Shown piece by piece: positions 36,741 through 48,210 of a DNA stretch of 64,000 bases; position 1 is the stretch's first letter, and each line of letters begins with the position of its first letter. The stretch is from contig NC_026655.2 of NCBI RefSeq assembly GCF_000004075.3, positions 21,561,489 to 21,625,488 on the forward strand, read 5' to 3'. Source of the stretch: Cucumis sativus. Lineage: Eukaryota > Streptophyta > Magnoliopsida > Cucurbitales > Cucurbitaceae. Position numbers and translations under genes: made by a program. The notes beneath the pieces were generated by a model. The model searched no databases, had not been told where the DNA came from, and saw only the letters and a program-made list of their open reading frames with translations.

Positions 36741-37949
36741 TTGAAAATTCTTGCTTTGGTAACAAAACTCAATATACGTATTGTAAGTTGAAAGAAAAGT
36801 TATTACAACTTTATGAATTGATAAACTAAGAAAGAGATTAAAGTTCTTACAACTTTACGAATTGGCAAACTAAGTAAGAGATTTCTGAGAACAGGATCAC
36901 GTTTAAGATTGTTGTATGGTAATCTTCCATGAACCAAGCTGAAAAACAAATAAACTGAGATTAATTTGGTGAAAGATTATATCGAGTATGTTTGAAAGTT
37001 ATTTTGAAATTATACAAAATCGTTTTTGTCATACTCAAACATATTTAAAAGACTCTTTGAAACATATTTAATCACTCAAAATTATTATAAAACGTAGGTT
37101 TACACTTTTAAATGCAATTTTTATATTATCAAAATTTGATTTTGAACCATTAGAAACATATTTAAAAGACTCTTTTAAAAATAGTAACAAAAGTTATTTT
37201 AACTATTTACATGTTCATGATCACTTCAAAACATCGTTTCAAAATCTCTTACATCTTAAAACACACGTCCCAAAAGTGATTTTAATTAAAATTAACAAAA
37301 TTGATTTGAACCAATTTGATATAAAAGGAGAAGAGAGAGAGACAGTGGCAATACCTGTGATAGTGATCATTATCAAATTCATAACCAATAGCCTACACAT
37401 AAAGCCAAAAAGTTTGAAACTTTAACACCAATTTCAAATGGGTTTCATGTAAAATTTGCAAAAAAGAAAGAAAAGGTTCAAAGATTTGACCTTAAGACCA
37501 GCCATGGATGTCCCATAGTTCCTATACAGAAACTGATTCATCTCTACAACTCCATCTTTCTCAATCCCAAGTTCTTCAACCATGTACTCTATCATAAACA
37601 ACAAAGGAAAAACAAGATCAATTCAAAGGCCAAAAACAATAAAAGGAAGAAAACCAAAAGATAAATATATATATATATATATATTGATATAAGATCAATA
37701 TTATTGAACAATACCTTCAATGTTTTTAGTGCATTGTTTTGACAAACCAGAACTAAGAGGGTAAAGAGTATCATCAACATCTGCCCAAAATCAAAAACAT
37801 AATCAACAAAACTATGTATATACGAAGTTTCAAATTTTTAGAATCATAACTAATTAGTTGAGTTCTTAAAACCAAAGAAATCAGCAATTACCAAAGAGAA
37901 GACACTCATATTTTGGTGATAACTGAGATTGCTGATTTTTGCATTCCAT
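35879..37949 (-). CDS. HAD-superfamily pyrimidine 5'-nucleotidase-like protein (HAD B)
   Basis: There are eight exons on the minus strand: 37949-37892, 37780-37715, 37588-37491, 37392-37355, 36938-36851, 36716-36441, 36340-36275 and 36037-35879. All introns are GT-AG and the product is 282 aa. The start is MECKNQQSQLSPKYECLLF. Motif I is DVDDT (20-24), motif II IFSNAD (Ser119), the lysine motif CKPSPQAFES (Lys188) and motif III LFFDDS (212-214). The cap region has an acidic/Ser-rich insert (NFDTSSDDGSESDSKTSTNS) not found in HAD A. All catalytic residues of the phosphatase core are kept. It stands head to head with HAD C. Exons 7 and 8 of the two genes are identical at the DNA level, while exons 1-5 are clearly diverged. 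The 5' leader carries a (GA)n tract. Confidence 0.93.
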
Positions 37950-37988
37950 TATAGTTTATGCAAAAGATATGAAGGAAAGCTACAAAGT

Positions 37989-37990
<2 letters not shown>

Positions 37991-38019
<29 letters not shown>
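37991..38019. repeat. (GA)n microsatellite in the HAD B leader
   Basis: About 14 AG units, 42 bp upstream of the HAD B start codon and downstream of the TATA-like site, so probably transcribed (CT)n on the mRNA strand. Confidence 0.9.
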
Positions 38020-38022
<3 letters not shown>

Positions 38023-38083
38023 TGAAATAAATGGTTGAGAAAAAAATGAAAATGGATGAAAGAAAAGAGAGGAAATGGTTGAG

Positions 38084-38091
38084 TATAAATA
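38084..38091 (-). promoter_or_regulatory. Possible TATA-like core promoter of HAD B
   Basis: On the minus strand the sequence is CCCTATTTATACTC, followed by CCATTTCC. HAD C has CCCTATTTATATCC and CCATTTCC at the matching place, 135-150 bp before its ATG. Conservation of this short block between otherwise diverged promoters supports a core element. Confidence 0.5.
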
Positions 38092-41000
38092 GGGAAAATT
38101 TTGGTAAGAAAAGTCATTTGGAAAGACAAATTCTAAATATAATTTCTTAGTTTGATTATAAATATTCTAGAAAGTGAGGGTCCCAATTCCCACCCACCAT
38201 TTGTTTTCTACACAACTAATTAAACATCAACATCTTCTTTTGACTCAGCCAATAACATCAGCTGATTCACACTTCCTTTTTATATATCTATATATATATT
38301 AAATTAATTATCTATAAAAAAACAACTAAAATTATTATAAATCACAAAATATTGCATGCCATAAATACTAGCTTATTACGATATATTTAGATCATATATT
38401 TTACTATATTTATAATCAATTTTGTCCATTTTTCTATATTTGAAAAGAAAAAAAATTATTAAGGGAAAGAACTAAAGTTTCTAATAAGTATTCATTTATC
38501 TAGATAAGAAAATGAGTCATCGCTTTAAATAGCAAAATTGTGAAGAATGTTTATAAATATGAAGAATTAATGTCACTAATAATAGACTGTGATTAAAGAC
38601 TGATAGTAGATAATAGTAGTTTGTCCGTATTTATTATTAGTAGACAATATTATTTTAGTGTATGTTTGTAAATATTTTTATTCATTTTTCTATATTTGAA
38701 AATAGCTAGAGAAAATCTGCTGCATCTTAAAAATGGTTTTCATCGTAAGATTTAAATGGTTAATAAGTTAATAATAATAATCAGTTAATTAATTATTGAG
38801 TGGGTAGATTTTGAAAAGAGAAAAACAATATATAGAGAATAAAACAAACTAAATCAAACAAAACCAAATGACAATAATGAATAACGTCGAACTCAAAGGG
38901 TAAAGAAGCATCGAGTCATCATTAATTACATCCAACATTCAACTATAAAATTTATAAATCGAAAGAATAAAAAATCAACAAGGAGTTAGGACTACACAGT
39001 AAACAATCCTATTGCATGTACGAGGGTAATATGAAAAGAAAAGATCAAGACCTCTTCGAAACATGTCAACTCTCGAATTTCATCAACATGGAAGTAAGAG
39101 TTTAGTCTCGTTTTTAGACAGGAATATAGTGTATAGGTTGTGATAATGGAAAGGAATAGTATGGGGTTTTTTTTAATTAAACATCAACATTTTAGGACCT
39201 TGGATGCCTTTCACCATCAACTCTATAAATACAAAATGATACCATAGGAAAATTCATTATGTATATATATCTTATTATATGATAATGAAATGTGGGAATT
39301 TTTTAATACCAAATCCCTAACTTACAACAGAGAAAATATCCTTCAAGACAAAAAGATTAATCCAAGTGTTCAAGCAGGATGTTGGGCACTTAAAATTTTA
39401 AAATAATGTGTATTATTTCTTTTAAATTGTGTCATTATAAAGTAGTTTTTTTTAATAATCATATTTGGAGTAGATAGATAATATTTCTCTCATTTATATT
39501 TTTAATTCTTTCAATATATATTATAATAGATATGTCTTCTAATCTATTTAAAAATTCAAACTTGGTTGAGTGATTATTAAATTTTCATATAGAAAAAATT
39601 TAGTTTAACTTACATTTGCCATGTCAAATATGTAATAAAAAATATTTGATTTTTACTAATATGTGTTAAAATAAAAATAAATTTTAAAAAATAACTTTTA
39701 AAAACTTACAATTTGGCTAATAAGAATTTAAATCTTTTGCTTAAAAAATATGCAAATCATCACTAGCAAAAAAATAGAAAACTAAAATTAAAATAGTTAC
39801 CAAACAACACATTCAATAGTATTAGTTATCTTTACTTAAAGTATACCAAAATATATTTTCAAGAAAATGTAGAGTTTAACAAAAATAGCATATGATGAGT
39901 ATACAAAAAATCGAAAACAAATTCACCACGATGAAATTTTGTAGGATATACATGACTTTCAAAAACAAGTTTATGCATCATTATCCTCGACTTCAATTCA
40001 AACTTTATGATTCTTTGAAGCATGACGACTAAGAAAATTAGTACATATTAGTTATTCAATTCGTATAAAATATTTATTTAAAATTTGATCATATAATTCA
40101 ATAAACAAATAGTATATATGTAATTCAATAATTGAGTTATTCTAATTTTAACGACGCTCTCGTAGTAGTGCATGCCATATATTTGAATTCCCACTATATA
40201 TGTTTGTGATATAATATTCTTATAAAAATAAATAAATGTGACATGTCAAGCACTTTAGTCTAATTAAAATGAAATGCCACATCAATAACACTTTATATCT
40301 TTATTTTTTTCAAGAACAAATTGTTTAATTACACAATAAAAATATATCTCGCTAAATGTTAATTTACAGTGACGATTTTAGAAAACGTGTCACAAAATAA
40401 CTACTATATAGGGCATGCTTATTTAAATCATCACTATATTTTTAAAGGGTTAGATGTTCGAATTTCAATCATATTTAATTTTAAATAGATATAAGATTTC
40501 AAACATATTGAATATTTTTTAAAAATAATTTTAGTCATATATATGTTATTTGAATAGTAATAAATTTATATTGTTTAAAGGGAGGATAAGTCATATTTTG
40601 TTAAAATAATTAGAAGGGTCGGTACAATAATTGAGATGATATGACGTGTCAATATATTAATGGATACTATCTTTATATATAATTGTTTTCATATTAATAA
40701 AGAATATATTCATACAATATGGGCAAATTTTGTTTGAATAATATATCGTTTCTACTTTATCAACAAACGTGTTTCTCTATGTTGTTTTATTAAATGAAGT
40801 TATTTTATAAAGATACTAAATTGTAGGGGAAAATATTTGTTTTATGAAAATTATTTTAAACGATAAAACTCCTAAGAATATTTATAAATATAGCAAAATA
40901 TTATCGTCTATTTGTAATAGATGATCACGATAAATTACTATTTGTATCTATCTATATTATACATGTCCTCAAGTCATGATAATTATGTCTTTATAGTGAA

Positions 41001-42085
41001 ATTCGGACTTAGCACGTCTATTTTATTAAGGCTTTCAAATCATATATAATGTTAATTGATGTGGAGCCAAATGAATCAAAGAATGCATTTAACATGTTCT
41101 GTTCATCAAATTTGAAAACTCAGTTTTATAGTCATCTTTGGCCGATATCGATGGTGAAGAATCTGGTTTGGGATGTTGACCCAAATTAGTATCTCTTCAT
41201 TCATCATACGAAAACGGTTAGACTCGACCTCATCGATCCTTGATTGAGGTTGAGGTCGAGTAGAATAGTTAAGCCTTGACCCAAACTCCCTTTTTTCCAT
41301 GCTTTAACCTTGTCTTAGGGCGTAGTTTACCATCCATAGTTTCAATATTTAATATTTTCTTTATCATCTTTAACTTGGTCGAATAAATATTAGTATTAGC
41401 ACAAATTTAAAAAAAGAAATAATAATTGTTTAATGAAGTTTGAGGCGCTATCGAACGAATTACAATACTAATGTGTGTCTCTTTTTATTGCTTAATACAA
41501 TTGCTTACATTTTAAAAATAGCGTGAAATTCACTAGTATTAAATAATATTTACAAAATTAAATTTCTATGGTCGTCGACAAGAGATAACAATATGGTATA
41601 GTTATGTAGGACTAGAAATTTGGTTGATATTACATTTATGTTTAGAAGACACATGGCTAAATATTTAAATGTCTGTTGTTTTAATAGCCTAAAATCCTAT
41701 ATCACATGTTTTTGTTGGAGAGGAATTGTTCTTCTTCTTTTTTTTTTTTGTTGATTTGAATCTCATGTGGTCAATTATTACTCTCTCCCAATACATTATT
41801 AAATATTAATTGAGGCCACATTTGATTCTTCATATGTATGTATGTATGTATATATATTATCTTTGTTTTCAAGTCAAAAAAGCAAATCTTTGCCCCTTCT
41901 TTCAAGCTCTCTTCTGTTTAATTCTTCATTATAATTCAACAATTCTCCTCTTGATCTTCTTCTTCTTTTTTGTGTGTTTATTTTACTTTCTAGAATTTTG
42001 ACTTAACCAAAAGGAACCATTTGTCTTTTTGAATTTTCTTGGTACGTAGATTCTTGTTTTCATACTTTAAAAATCAAAACATTAG
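38092..42085. other. Shared divergent intergenic region between HAD B and HAD C
   Basis: About 4 kb of AT-rich DNA holding both upstream regions. I see no gene. Two pieces near 38395-38450 and 38670-38705 share 'catttttctatatttgaaaa', suggesting repeat debris. Confidence 0.45.
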
Positions 42086-42090
42086 TTCCC

Positions 42091-42098
42091 TATTTATA
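42091..42098 (+). promoter_or_regulatory. Possible TATA-like core promoter of HAD C
   Basis: TATTTATA within CCCTATTTATATCC, about 140 bp before the ATG and followed by a pyrimidine-rich leader (ctttctctct). It matches the HAD B block. Confidence 0.5.
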
Positions 42099-42237
42099 TC
42101 CCACCATTTCCTTTCCTTTAACTTTATCATTTCACAGTTCTCTTATTTTTCCATAACCCTTTCTTTCTCTTCATCTTCTCTCTTCATTCTCTTTTTCTCT
42201 CTAATTTGGTAGTGTTTAAATTTAATAAGGCGCAGAA

Positions 42238-44228
42238 ATGGAGTTCAAAAACCAAGAACAGCAACCTCAACCATCAAAATATGAATGTCTTCTTTTTGGT
42301 AAAGTTGTCTAGCTAATTTTTCTTGTTTATCTAAGGTTTATTTAATTAGTAAAGTCGTACGTCGTCTTTGATTATAATGTACTGTTAAATTATGAACTTG
42401 TGACAGATGTGGATGACACACTTTACCCTCTGAGTTCTGGCTTGTCTAAACAATGCACCATTAACATTGAAGGTATATATATATACATATATTCTTCAAT
42501 TTTTCAATTAAATTTGGAAATATCTATGACCTTTGAGTGTTCTCATTTAATTTCTTGTTTATAATAGAGTATATGGTTGAAGAACTTGGGATCGAGAAAG
42601 ATAGAGTTGTAGAGATGAATCAGTTTTTGTATAGAAATTATGGGACATCCATGGCTGGTCTTAAGGTCAAATCTTTGAACTTTAATTTTGTTTTGCAAAT
42701 TTTACATAAAACCCACTTTAAATTGGTGTTAATGTTTCCAACTTTTTGGCTTATTGTGTAGGCTGTAGGCTATGAGTTTGACAATGATCACTATCACAGG
42801 TACAACCACCTTATCTAACATTATTTTGTGTTTTATATTATTTATGATTTTGATTTTAGAGTTTTAGAAAATTACGATCATCCAAATCTAATTTGGTTTG
42901 CTTTTAATACAATGTTTCTCTCAAATGATAAAATTGTTCTCTTTTGTCTACCAATGGACGTAGATAGTGAGTAGCACAAGTTTTTATGTCGACTTTCTTA
43001 TTGTTTTTCTTTTTCTTTGATTTCATAATACACTTTCTTTCCTTGAATTAATTAAAATTACTTTTTGTAAATTTCAAAATCACAAAAATGGTTATATAAA
43101 TCTTTAAAAGAAATTTTCAAGTTGAAAAAGTGATCTAATTAACTATGTAGTAAAATCACTCACAAACAAAATTAATCTTTTGGTGGTGTGTTTTGTAGCT
43201 TTGTTCATGGAAGATTACCCTATAACAATCTAAAGTGTGATATGGTTCTTAGAAATATCCTACTTAGTTTGCCCATTCGCAAAGTGGTAAGAACCTTTTT
43301 TTTTATTAATATTTCTGTATTGAGTTTAACACATAGTTGAGCTAGAATTTTCAACGTCTTTTTGATTTGGTGAAATAGATCTTCTCGAACGCGGATGAAG
43401 TCCATGTTGCAAAAGTTCTAAGTAGGCTTGGTTTGGAGGGTTGTTTTGAAAGCATCATATGCTTTGAGAGTCTTAACTCCTCTAATTTAGACACTTCTTC
43501 TAATGATGGCTCTGAATCGGATTCCAAAACCTCGACGAACAGCGATACAGACGACACTCCTCCACCGCTCTCCATCACTCCAGTTCTCTGCAAACCGTCT
43601 CCACAAGCATTTGAGTCTGCACTCAAGATAGCCAACATTGACCCTAAGAAAACAGTAAGAAATTTTGTTCTCATCTTCTCAACGTAAAGTTACAAAACTT
43701 TAAAAAAGTTTGATGATATAAAATGATAAAACTTGAATTTTGTTGGATTTGCAGTTGTTCTTTGACGATAGCATCCGCAACATAAAGACGGGAAAATCAA
43801 GTGGCCTCCGCACAGTTCTGGTGAGCTCATATATAATATCCTTGATTTATTCTTGAAAAACATCATGAAAAACTATTACAAAAACGATGATATATAGATG
43901 ACATTTTTGCAATATCAATAACGATTGTCTTTAGACTTTTAAAAAACGTGAAGTAAGACAAGTTTTCGTAGAATCGAACAAGAAAGCATAAATGAATGAT
44001 TATATAAATGAATGATTAAGAACAGAAGAAATGGGTTTTAATGAATGAAATGTGAAATGTATACTGCAGGTTGGATCATCCAAGAGAGGGAATGGAATTG
44101 ATTATGCATTGGAAAGCATTCATAACATTAGAGAAGCTTTGCCAGAACTATGGGAAGTTGATGAGAAGATGAAGAACCAGAGGCTTTCTTCAAATATTGC
44201 ATTGGACACATCAGCTGTCATGGCCTAA
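42238..44228 (+). CDS. HAD-superfamily pyrimidine 5'-nucleotidase-like protein (HAD C)
   Basis: There are eight exons: 42238-42298, 42407-42472, 42568-42665, 42762-42799, 43199-43286, 43379-43654, 43755-43820 and 44070-44228. All introns are GT-AG and the product is 283 aa. The start is MEFKNQEQQPQPSKYECLLF. Motif I is DVDDT (21-25), motif II IFSNAD (Ser120), lysine motif CKPSPQAFES (Lys189) and motif III LFFDDS (213-215). The core is intact. In the cap helix the sequence is NNLKCDMVLRNIL, where HAD B has NNLKRDPVLRNLL and HAD A has DMLKPDPLLRNLL, so a usually conserved proline-containing motif has changed. Compared with HAD B, exon 6 differs at about 12 of 276 bases, exons 7-8 at none of 225, and exon 5 at roughly 16 of 88. 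Introns 6 and 7 are also nearly identical. It is probably active, but the product could differ in substrate or regulation. Confidence 0.93.
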
Positions 44229-44259
<31 letters not shown>

Positions 44260-44390
44260 TAAACTCCTCGTTATTATTAACATATCTATTTTATTACCCC
44301 TAATTAATCATGGAGTTTGGATGTTATATTATATAATCCACCCCATTTGTAATAAAACTATATTTTAAATATGTGAATTATAAAGAAAAA
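43355..44390. repeat. Inverted segmental repeat, right arm (3' part of HAD C)
   Basis: Partner of 35740-36740. Both introns and the 3' flank (cccctaattaatcatggagt) match. The right copy is longer in an (AT)n tract just after the stop codon (about 44228-44260). The arms are about 6.6 kb apart. Confidence 0.85.
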
Positions 44391-44498
44391 GTTACGAGTC
44401 TACTCATATACTAAAAGTTGTGTTAATTTTGATTCTTTTGAAAGTCTTTACTTCTAAGTTCTAACTAATTAATTCGTAAATTAATTGTGATTTATTAT
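44391..44498. other. Short spacer before copia element 2
   Basis: AT-rich sequence between the end of the inverted repeat and the LTR. I see nothing in it. Confidence 0.4.
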
Positions 44499-44632
44499 TG
44501 AATAGTGGTTTATTTTCTTGATGAATTTCAATAATACAAATGTAATTATATACAAAACAATGCAAAATAAGAAAAGTATAAATACAGTAATATTCTCCAA
44601 AACTATAGCTAAAATGTCTTAATTACGATAAT
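44499..44632 (-). repeat. 3' LTR of copia element 2
   Basis: About 134 bp, matching 46994-47128 in direct orientation at roughly 87% by eye. It contains the TATA-like tataaatac. On the minus strand it ends in …TATTCA and is preceded by a purine-rich tract (tttgagggaggg, near 44640). Confidence 0.75.
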
Positions 44633-44658
44633 ACCCTCCCTCAAACTCAATGTGGTTT

Positions 44659-45646
44659 CTACTCTACCATCTTGAGATGAAGCAAGAAGAATGGAGAGCT
44701 TTGGTGAAGATGTCTCAATGGTTGAGATGGATTGGAGATGGAGAGGTTACTTTGAAGGTGATAGCGAACAAAATGACAATCATTCTCAATGTGCTTTGTT
44801 AGTTCATGAATTACATCCTTGTATGCAATCTGAATAGCATTGTGGTTATCACAATGAAGAATAGTGGGTGATGTCTGTGGGGCTCCTATATCGGTAAGAA
44901 GCCAACGAAGCCATAGTAATTTCAAAGTGGCATCAACCAGAGCACGATATTCAGACTCCGTGCTAGAACGGGAAACACCATATTGTTTCTTGTTGCGCCA
45001 GGAGATTAGAGCATTACCTAAATAGAAGCAATAACCAGTGGTGGACTTTCGCTATCAGTGGGATCACCTGCCCAATCAGCATCAAAGAATCCAGAGAGGA
45101 CTGTGAGGAGAACTGTAGACCATGACCCAAAGTGTCTTTAATATAACGCAGAATATGGAAAACAACAGTAAAGTGAATAGTACAAGGAGGAGCCATGAAT
45201 TGACTAACAATATGAACTGCAAATACAATATCAGACAGAAGTTGAGCGCGACTAGAGTCTAAAACGTGACAATGTTTGCGTTCAGCTCTTCCATTTTGTT
45301 GGGAGGTGTGGGGACAAGAGCGTTGAATCAGAGTGCCCTGGTGGGCTAGGAAGGAGAGAAGGCGAGTCCTTGTATTCCATCGCATTATCAGTACGAAGGA
45401 TTTTAATTGTGCTAGAGAATTGTGTGTGGACCATATTTGCAAAATCAACATAGATTTGATATAAGGAAGAACGATGTTTAAGAAAGTAAATCCAAGCTTG
45501 TTGATTGCCCTACTCCAAATGTTAGAATGAATAAGGCCAAAAGATGTATCACATAATGAAGCAGAATTAGAAAATGACAAAGAAGGTTGTTTCGCAAGTT
45601 TGCAATTTAAACAATCAAAATGACTAAATTTTGAGATATTATTCAA
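44659..45646 (-). pseudogene. copia 2 integrase remnant fused to RNase H remnant
   Basis: The minus strand from 45646 reads NNISKFSHFDCLNCKLAKQP (GAG-pre-integrase zinc end) and SQQNGRAERKHCHVLDSSRA (integrase). It then jumps to VFHILRYIKDTLGHGL, which belongs just before RNase H. The join near 45220 marks the deletion of the RT. Further on, 44925-44659 shows WLRWLLTDIG, HCDNHNAIQIA and HELTKHIENDCHFVR, the RNase H core with its Asp. Confidence 0.85.
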
Positions 45647-45782
45647 AGTGCCAGTAGAAACTAAATTACGAAGTTTATCAGAGGATGCATGACTTAGACG
45701 AAGATGCCACTGTTATAAAGTGTTATATGTGACTTGTGTAGAGATAAGTGGAAATCCAGGAGGGTGCTGGAGAGATGTGAGC

Positions 45783-46600
45783 TCAAATAATCGTCCCACC
45801 TTCCATCCCGTACCAATAACTTGTCTTATTTGAGAGTCCTGAACCTGACACCCATGAGAAGAAAATATAATGGTTAGTTCGAGATCGCATATGATAGGCG
45901 TTTGACAAATTTATGGTGGGTGTATTAACAGTGCCAATGTGAGAGATTGACATATGATTACCATCAGCAGAATGAATTGGGGGAAGAGATTGAACAGGAA
46001 TAGGGGAAGATAAAAATGAAATGTCAGAAGTCATATGGTTACAACAAGTCGAATCAAGGAGCCAAGACGTGCCTGGAGTGACAGCAAGAGCAGTAGAGTT
46101 GGAAGAGATCACCTATTTTAGTAATTCATGAAAATCATTTAACTGAAAATTATGAGGTGCAGTGATATCCGATGAGGTGGCAACAACAACAATAGGTTGA
46201 GAGCTAGTTTTTGAAGAAGACTTGGGTTTATGTGAGTGACCAGAAGGGCGGGGTGGACGAGTGGGACAATTGTCCAAGATGTGACCTCGTTTGAGACAAT
46301 ACATGCACTCAATAGTAGGGCAATCAACAAGCTTATGACCATAAAGCTTACAATATTTGCAGAAAGTGGACTCCTTAGCAGGGCATGGATGTGTGGTTGC
46401 AAGAGCAACATCAAAGGGCATAAAGGAGACAATGCCAAGTCGTTTTTCTTCAAATAAATTTTTTTTGGATGGCGACGTCAAGAGATGGCAAAGGGTTGGG
46501 ATGTAACAGTGCAGCACGAACTGATTCATACTAGACGAAGACCCATAAAGGCTTTGATGAGGCAAATATGATCAGGACTAATTTTTGCCTGATCTAATTG
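45783..46600 (-). pseudogene. copia 2 gag (zinc knuckles) and protease
   Basis: The frame 46565-46113 has CKYCKLYGHKLVDCP, then CMYCLKRGHILDNCP. These are two CX2CX4HX4C knuckles that bind nucleic acid in retroviral-type Gag. It runs on to NFQLNDFHELLK. The next frame, 46112-45783, has TSWLLDSTCCNHMTSDISF, the copia protease site (normally DSGASNHMT). The catalytic Asp-Ser is kept, but Gly-Ala is replaced by Thr-Cys. The fragments are inactive as a unit. Confidence 0.85.
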
Positions 46601-46993
46601 AGTCCAAATTGGTTGAAGAGTGGCAAGATACTCATTCGCATATTATCCTCTCTCTTGGTTTAGACTAACAAGACGAGAATTTAATTGATAATAATGAGCA
46701 AACCCAATAGACTGAAACTATGTGGACAGAAAACCTTAAAGTTCTTTTGTCGTATTAAATGTATCGAATTGAGTATGAATTGTTGGAATTGATGTGTTAC
46801 CCAACCAAGTGATGATTTGATGATTTTTGTTATCCAAGTCCTTAAGTTTTTCAATGTATTTGTCGGCTTTCTTCTGTGGTCTCTTGAACAGTGGCAACAT
46901 CTTTATCAATAGTGTCCTTAATGTTTTTCACTAGAGAAGTAGGTTTGATTGGTTTGGTGACATTCGTCGATAACAACGTACCATAATTTTCTA

Positions 46994-47128
46994 TGAATAA
47001 TGATTTGTTTACTTGATGAATTCCAATAATACAAGTGTATTTATATACAAAACAATGCAAAGTAAGGAAAGTATAAATACAATAATATTCTCCAAAATTG
47101 TAGCTCAAATGTCTTATTTATGGTAATA
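46994..47128 (-). repeat. 5' LTR of copia element 2
   Basis: Direct repeat of 44499-44632. Same tataaatac word and same TATTCA end on the minus strand. Confidence 0.75.
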
Positions 47129-48210
47129 TTAATCATACCAAACTATAGTCTTTTTTTTAAAAAATAGTTTTAATTTCATACATTTAAAAGTTTACATTAA
47201 ACACATTTTCTCATAACATCAAAACTTCCTATAAACATGGTTTTATTTTCGAATCTTAATATTAAGAAGATTGTAATTTTCAAACGAAAGTATTTCCCAA
47301 AAGAACAAAGTGCACCTATCAAAAAAAAAATTCACTTGACTCAAAGAAAAAAACAATTTTCACTATTTAGCAACTAAGTCATTTTACATCACTTATTATA
47401 ATTTAAAAAAGAGGGTATTCAAATATTTTAACCAATTTTAAAAATTTAATAATACAATTGAATAAGGATATACAAATAAATGATATTTTGAAATTTGTAC
47501 AAACGGTAAATAGTTTGGTTTTTTGAAGAAAAAAAACATTTTAAATATAATAAAATAAATTAAACCTAAACACAAATATTTAAAAGATATATCAAGATAT
47601 ATGAAAATAGAATATGGAATTCATCTATATTTTATAAATAGTTTAAAATAATTTATAATTTTTTTTAAAAAAATTCTAAAGTTAATATTTATTAATTTGA
47701 ACAAACCAATCACTATTTTTTCACAATTATGATGTTTAGGTGCTAAATTTAAATTTGTGTATTACAAAGGAAAAGAAAACCCTAAATCATTCAAAACAAA
47801 AAGAAATAAAATCATTAGAAACAAAAGGAGAGATTTGGACTAAAAGAACATATTTTTAACATAGAAATTAGATCCAATCAATCTAATTCTTCTAATAGAA
47901 CCGATTTGAAGTTTGAACAATTTAAAAGAAAAATCAACAATGGAAATCTGGTAATCAGAAATTTCAGGAAGAGGAGATCGATCTGATTGCACTTAAAAGT
48001 TCATCAACTCATCAATGTAATTACAATTTGAATCTAATTGAATCCAAGAAAACAGAGTTCCCCACCCCTTCTTCTCAATGGGGTTCCACAAAAAATTTAC
48101 ATCAATTTCTCAAAAGGATCTCAAGATCCAATTCGAATGAAGAAGGTTAAGAAATCACATCTCTGAATCGAACGAAAATGGGTTGAACCCGGATCGATTC
48201 TTTGTCTTCT
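47129..48210. other. Intergenic DNA and RTFL 3' flank
   Basis: AT-rich up to about 47930, then moderately GC-richer sequence that is probably the 3' UTR of the small-peptide gene. No other coding sequence is supported. Confidence 0.4.

Larger units (their letters stand above)
44499..47128 (-). mobile_element. Short-LTR Ty1/copia element 2, internally deleted
   Basis: Two direct ~134-bp LTRs bound 2.6 kb of minus-strand copia sequence: gag with two CCHC-like knuckles, protease, GAG-pre-integrase, part of integrase, then RNase H. The end of integrase and essentially all of the reverse transcriptase are missing, and several frame breaks are present. No clear target duplication was found. It lies 271 bp after the HAD C stop codon. 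Confidence 0.85.

Noticed and set aside
36421..36744. 107-codon plus-strand frame (and its twin at 43351-43674 on minus)
   Set aside because: Antisense shadows of exon 6 of HAD B and HAD C. They appear in both genes only because the exons are near-identical.
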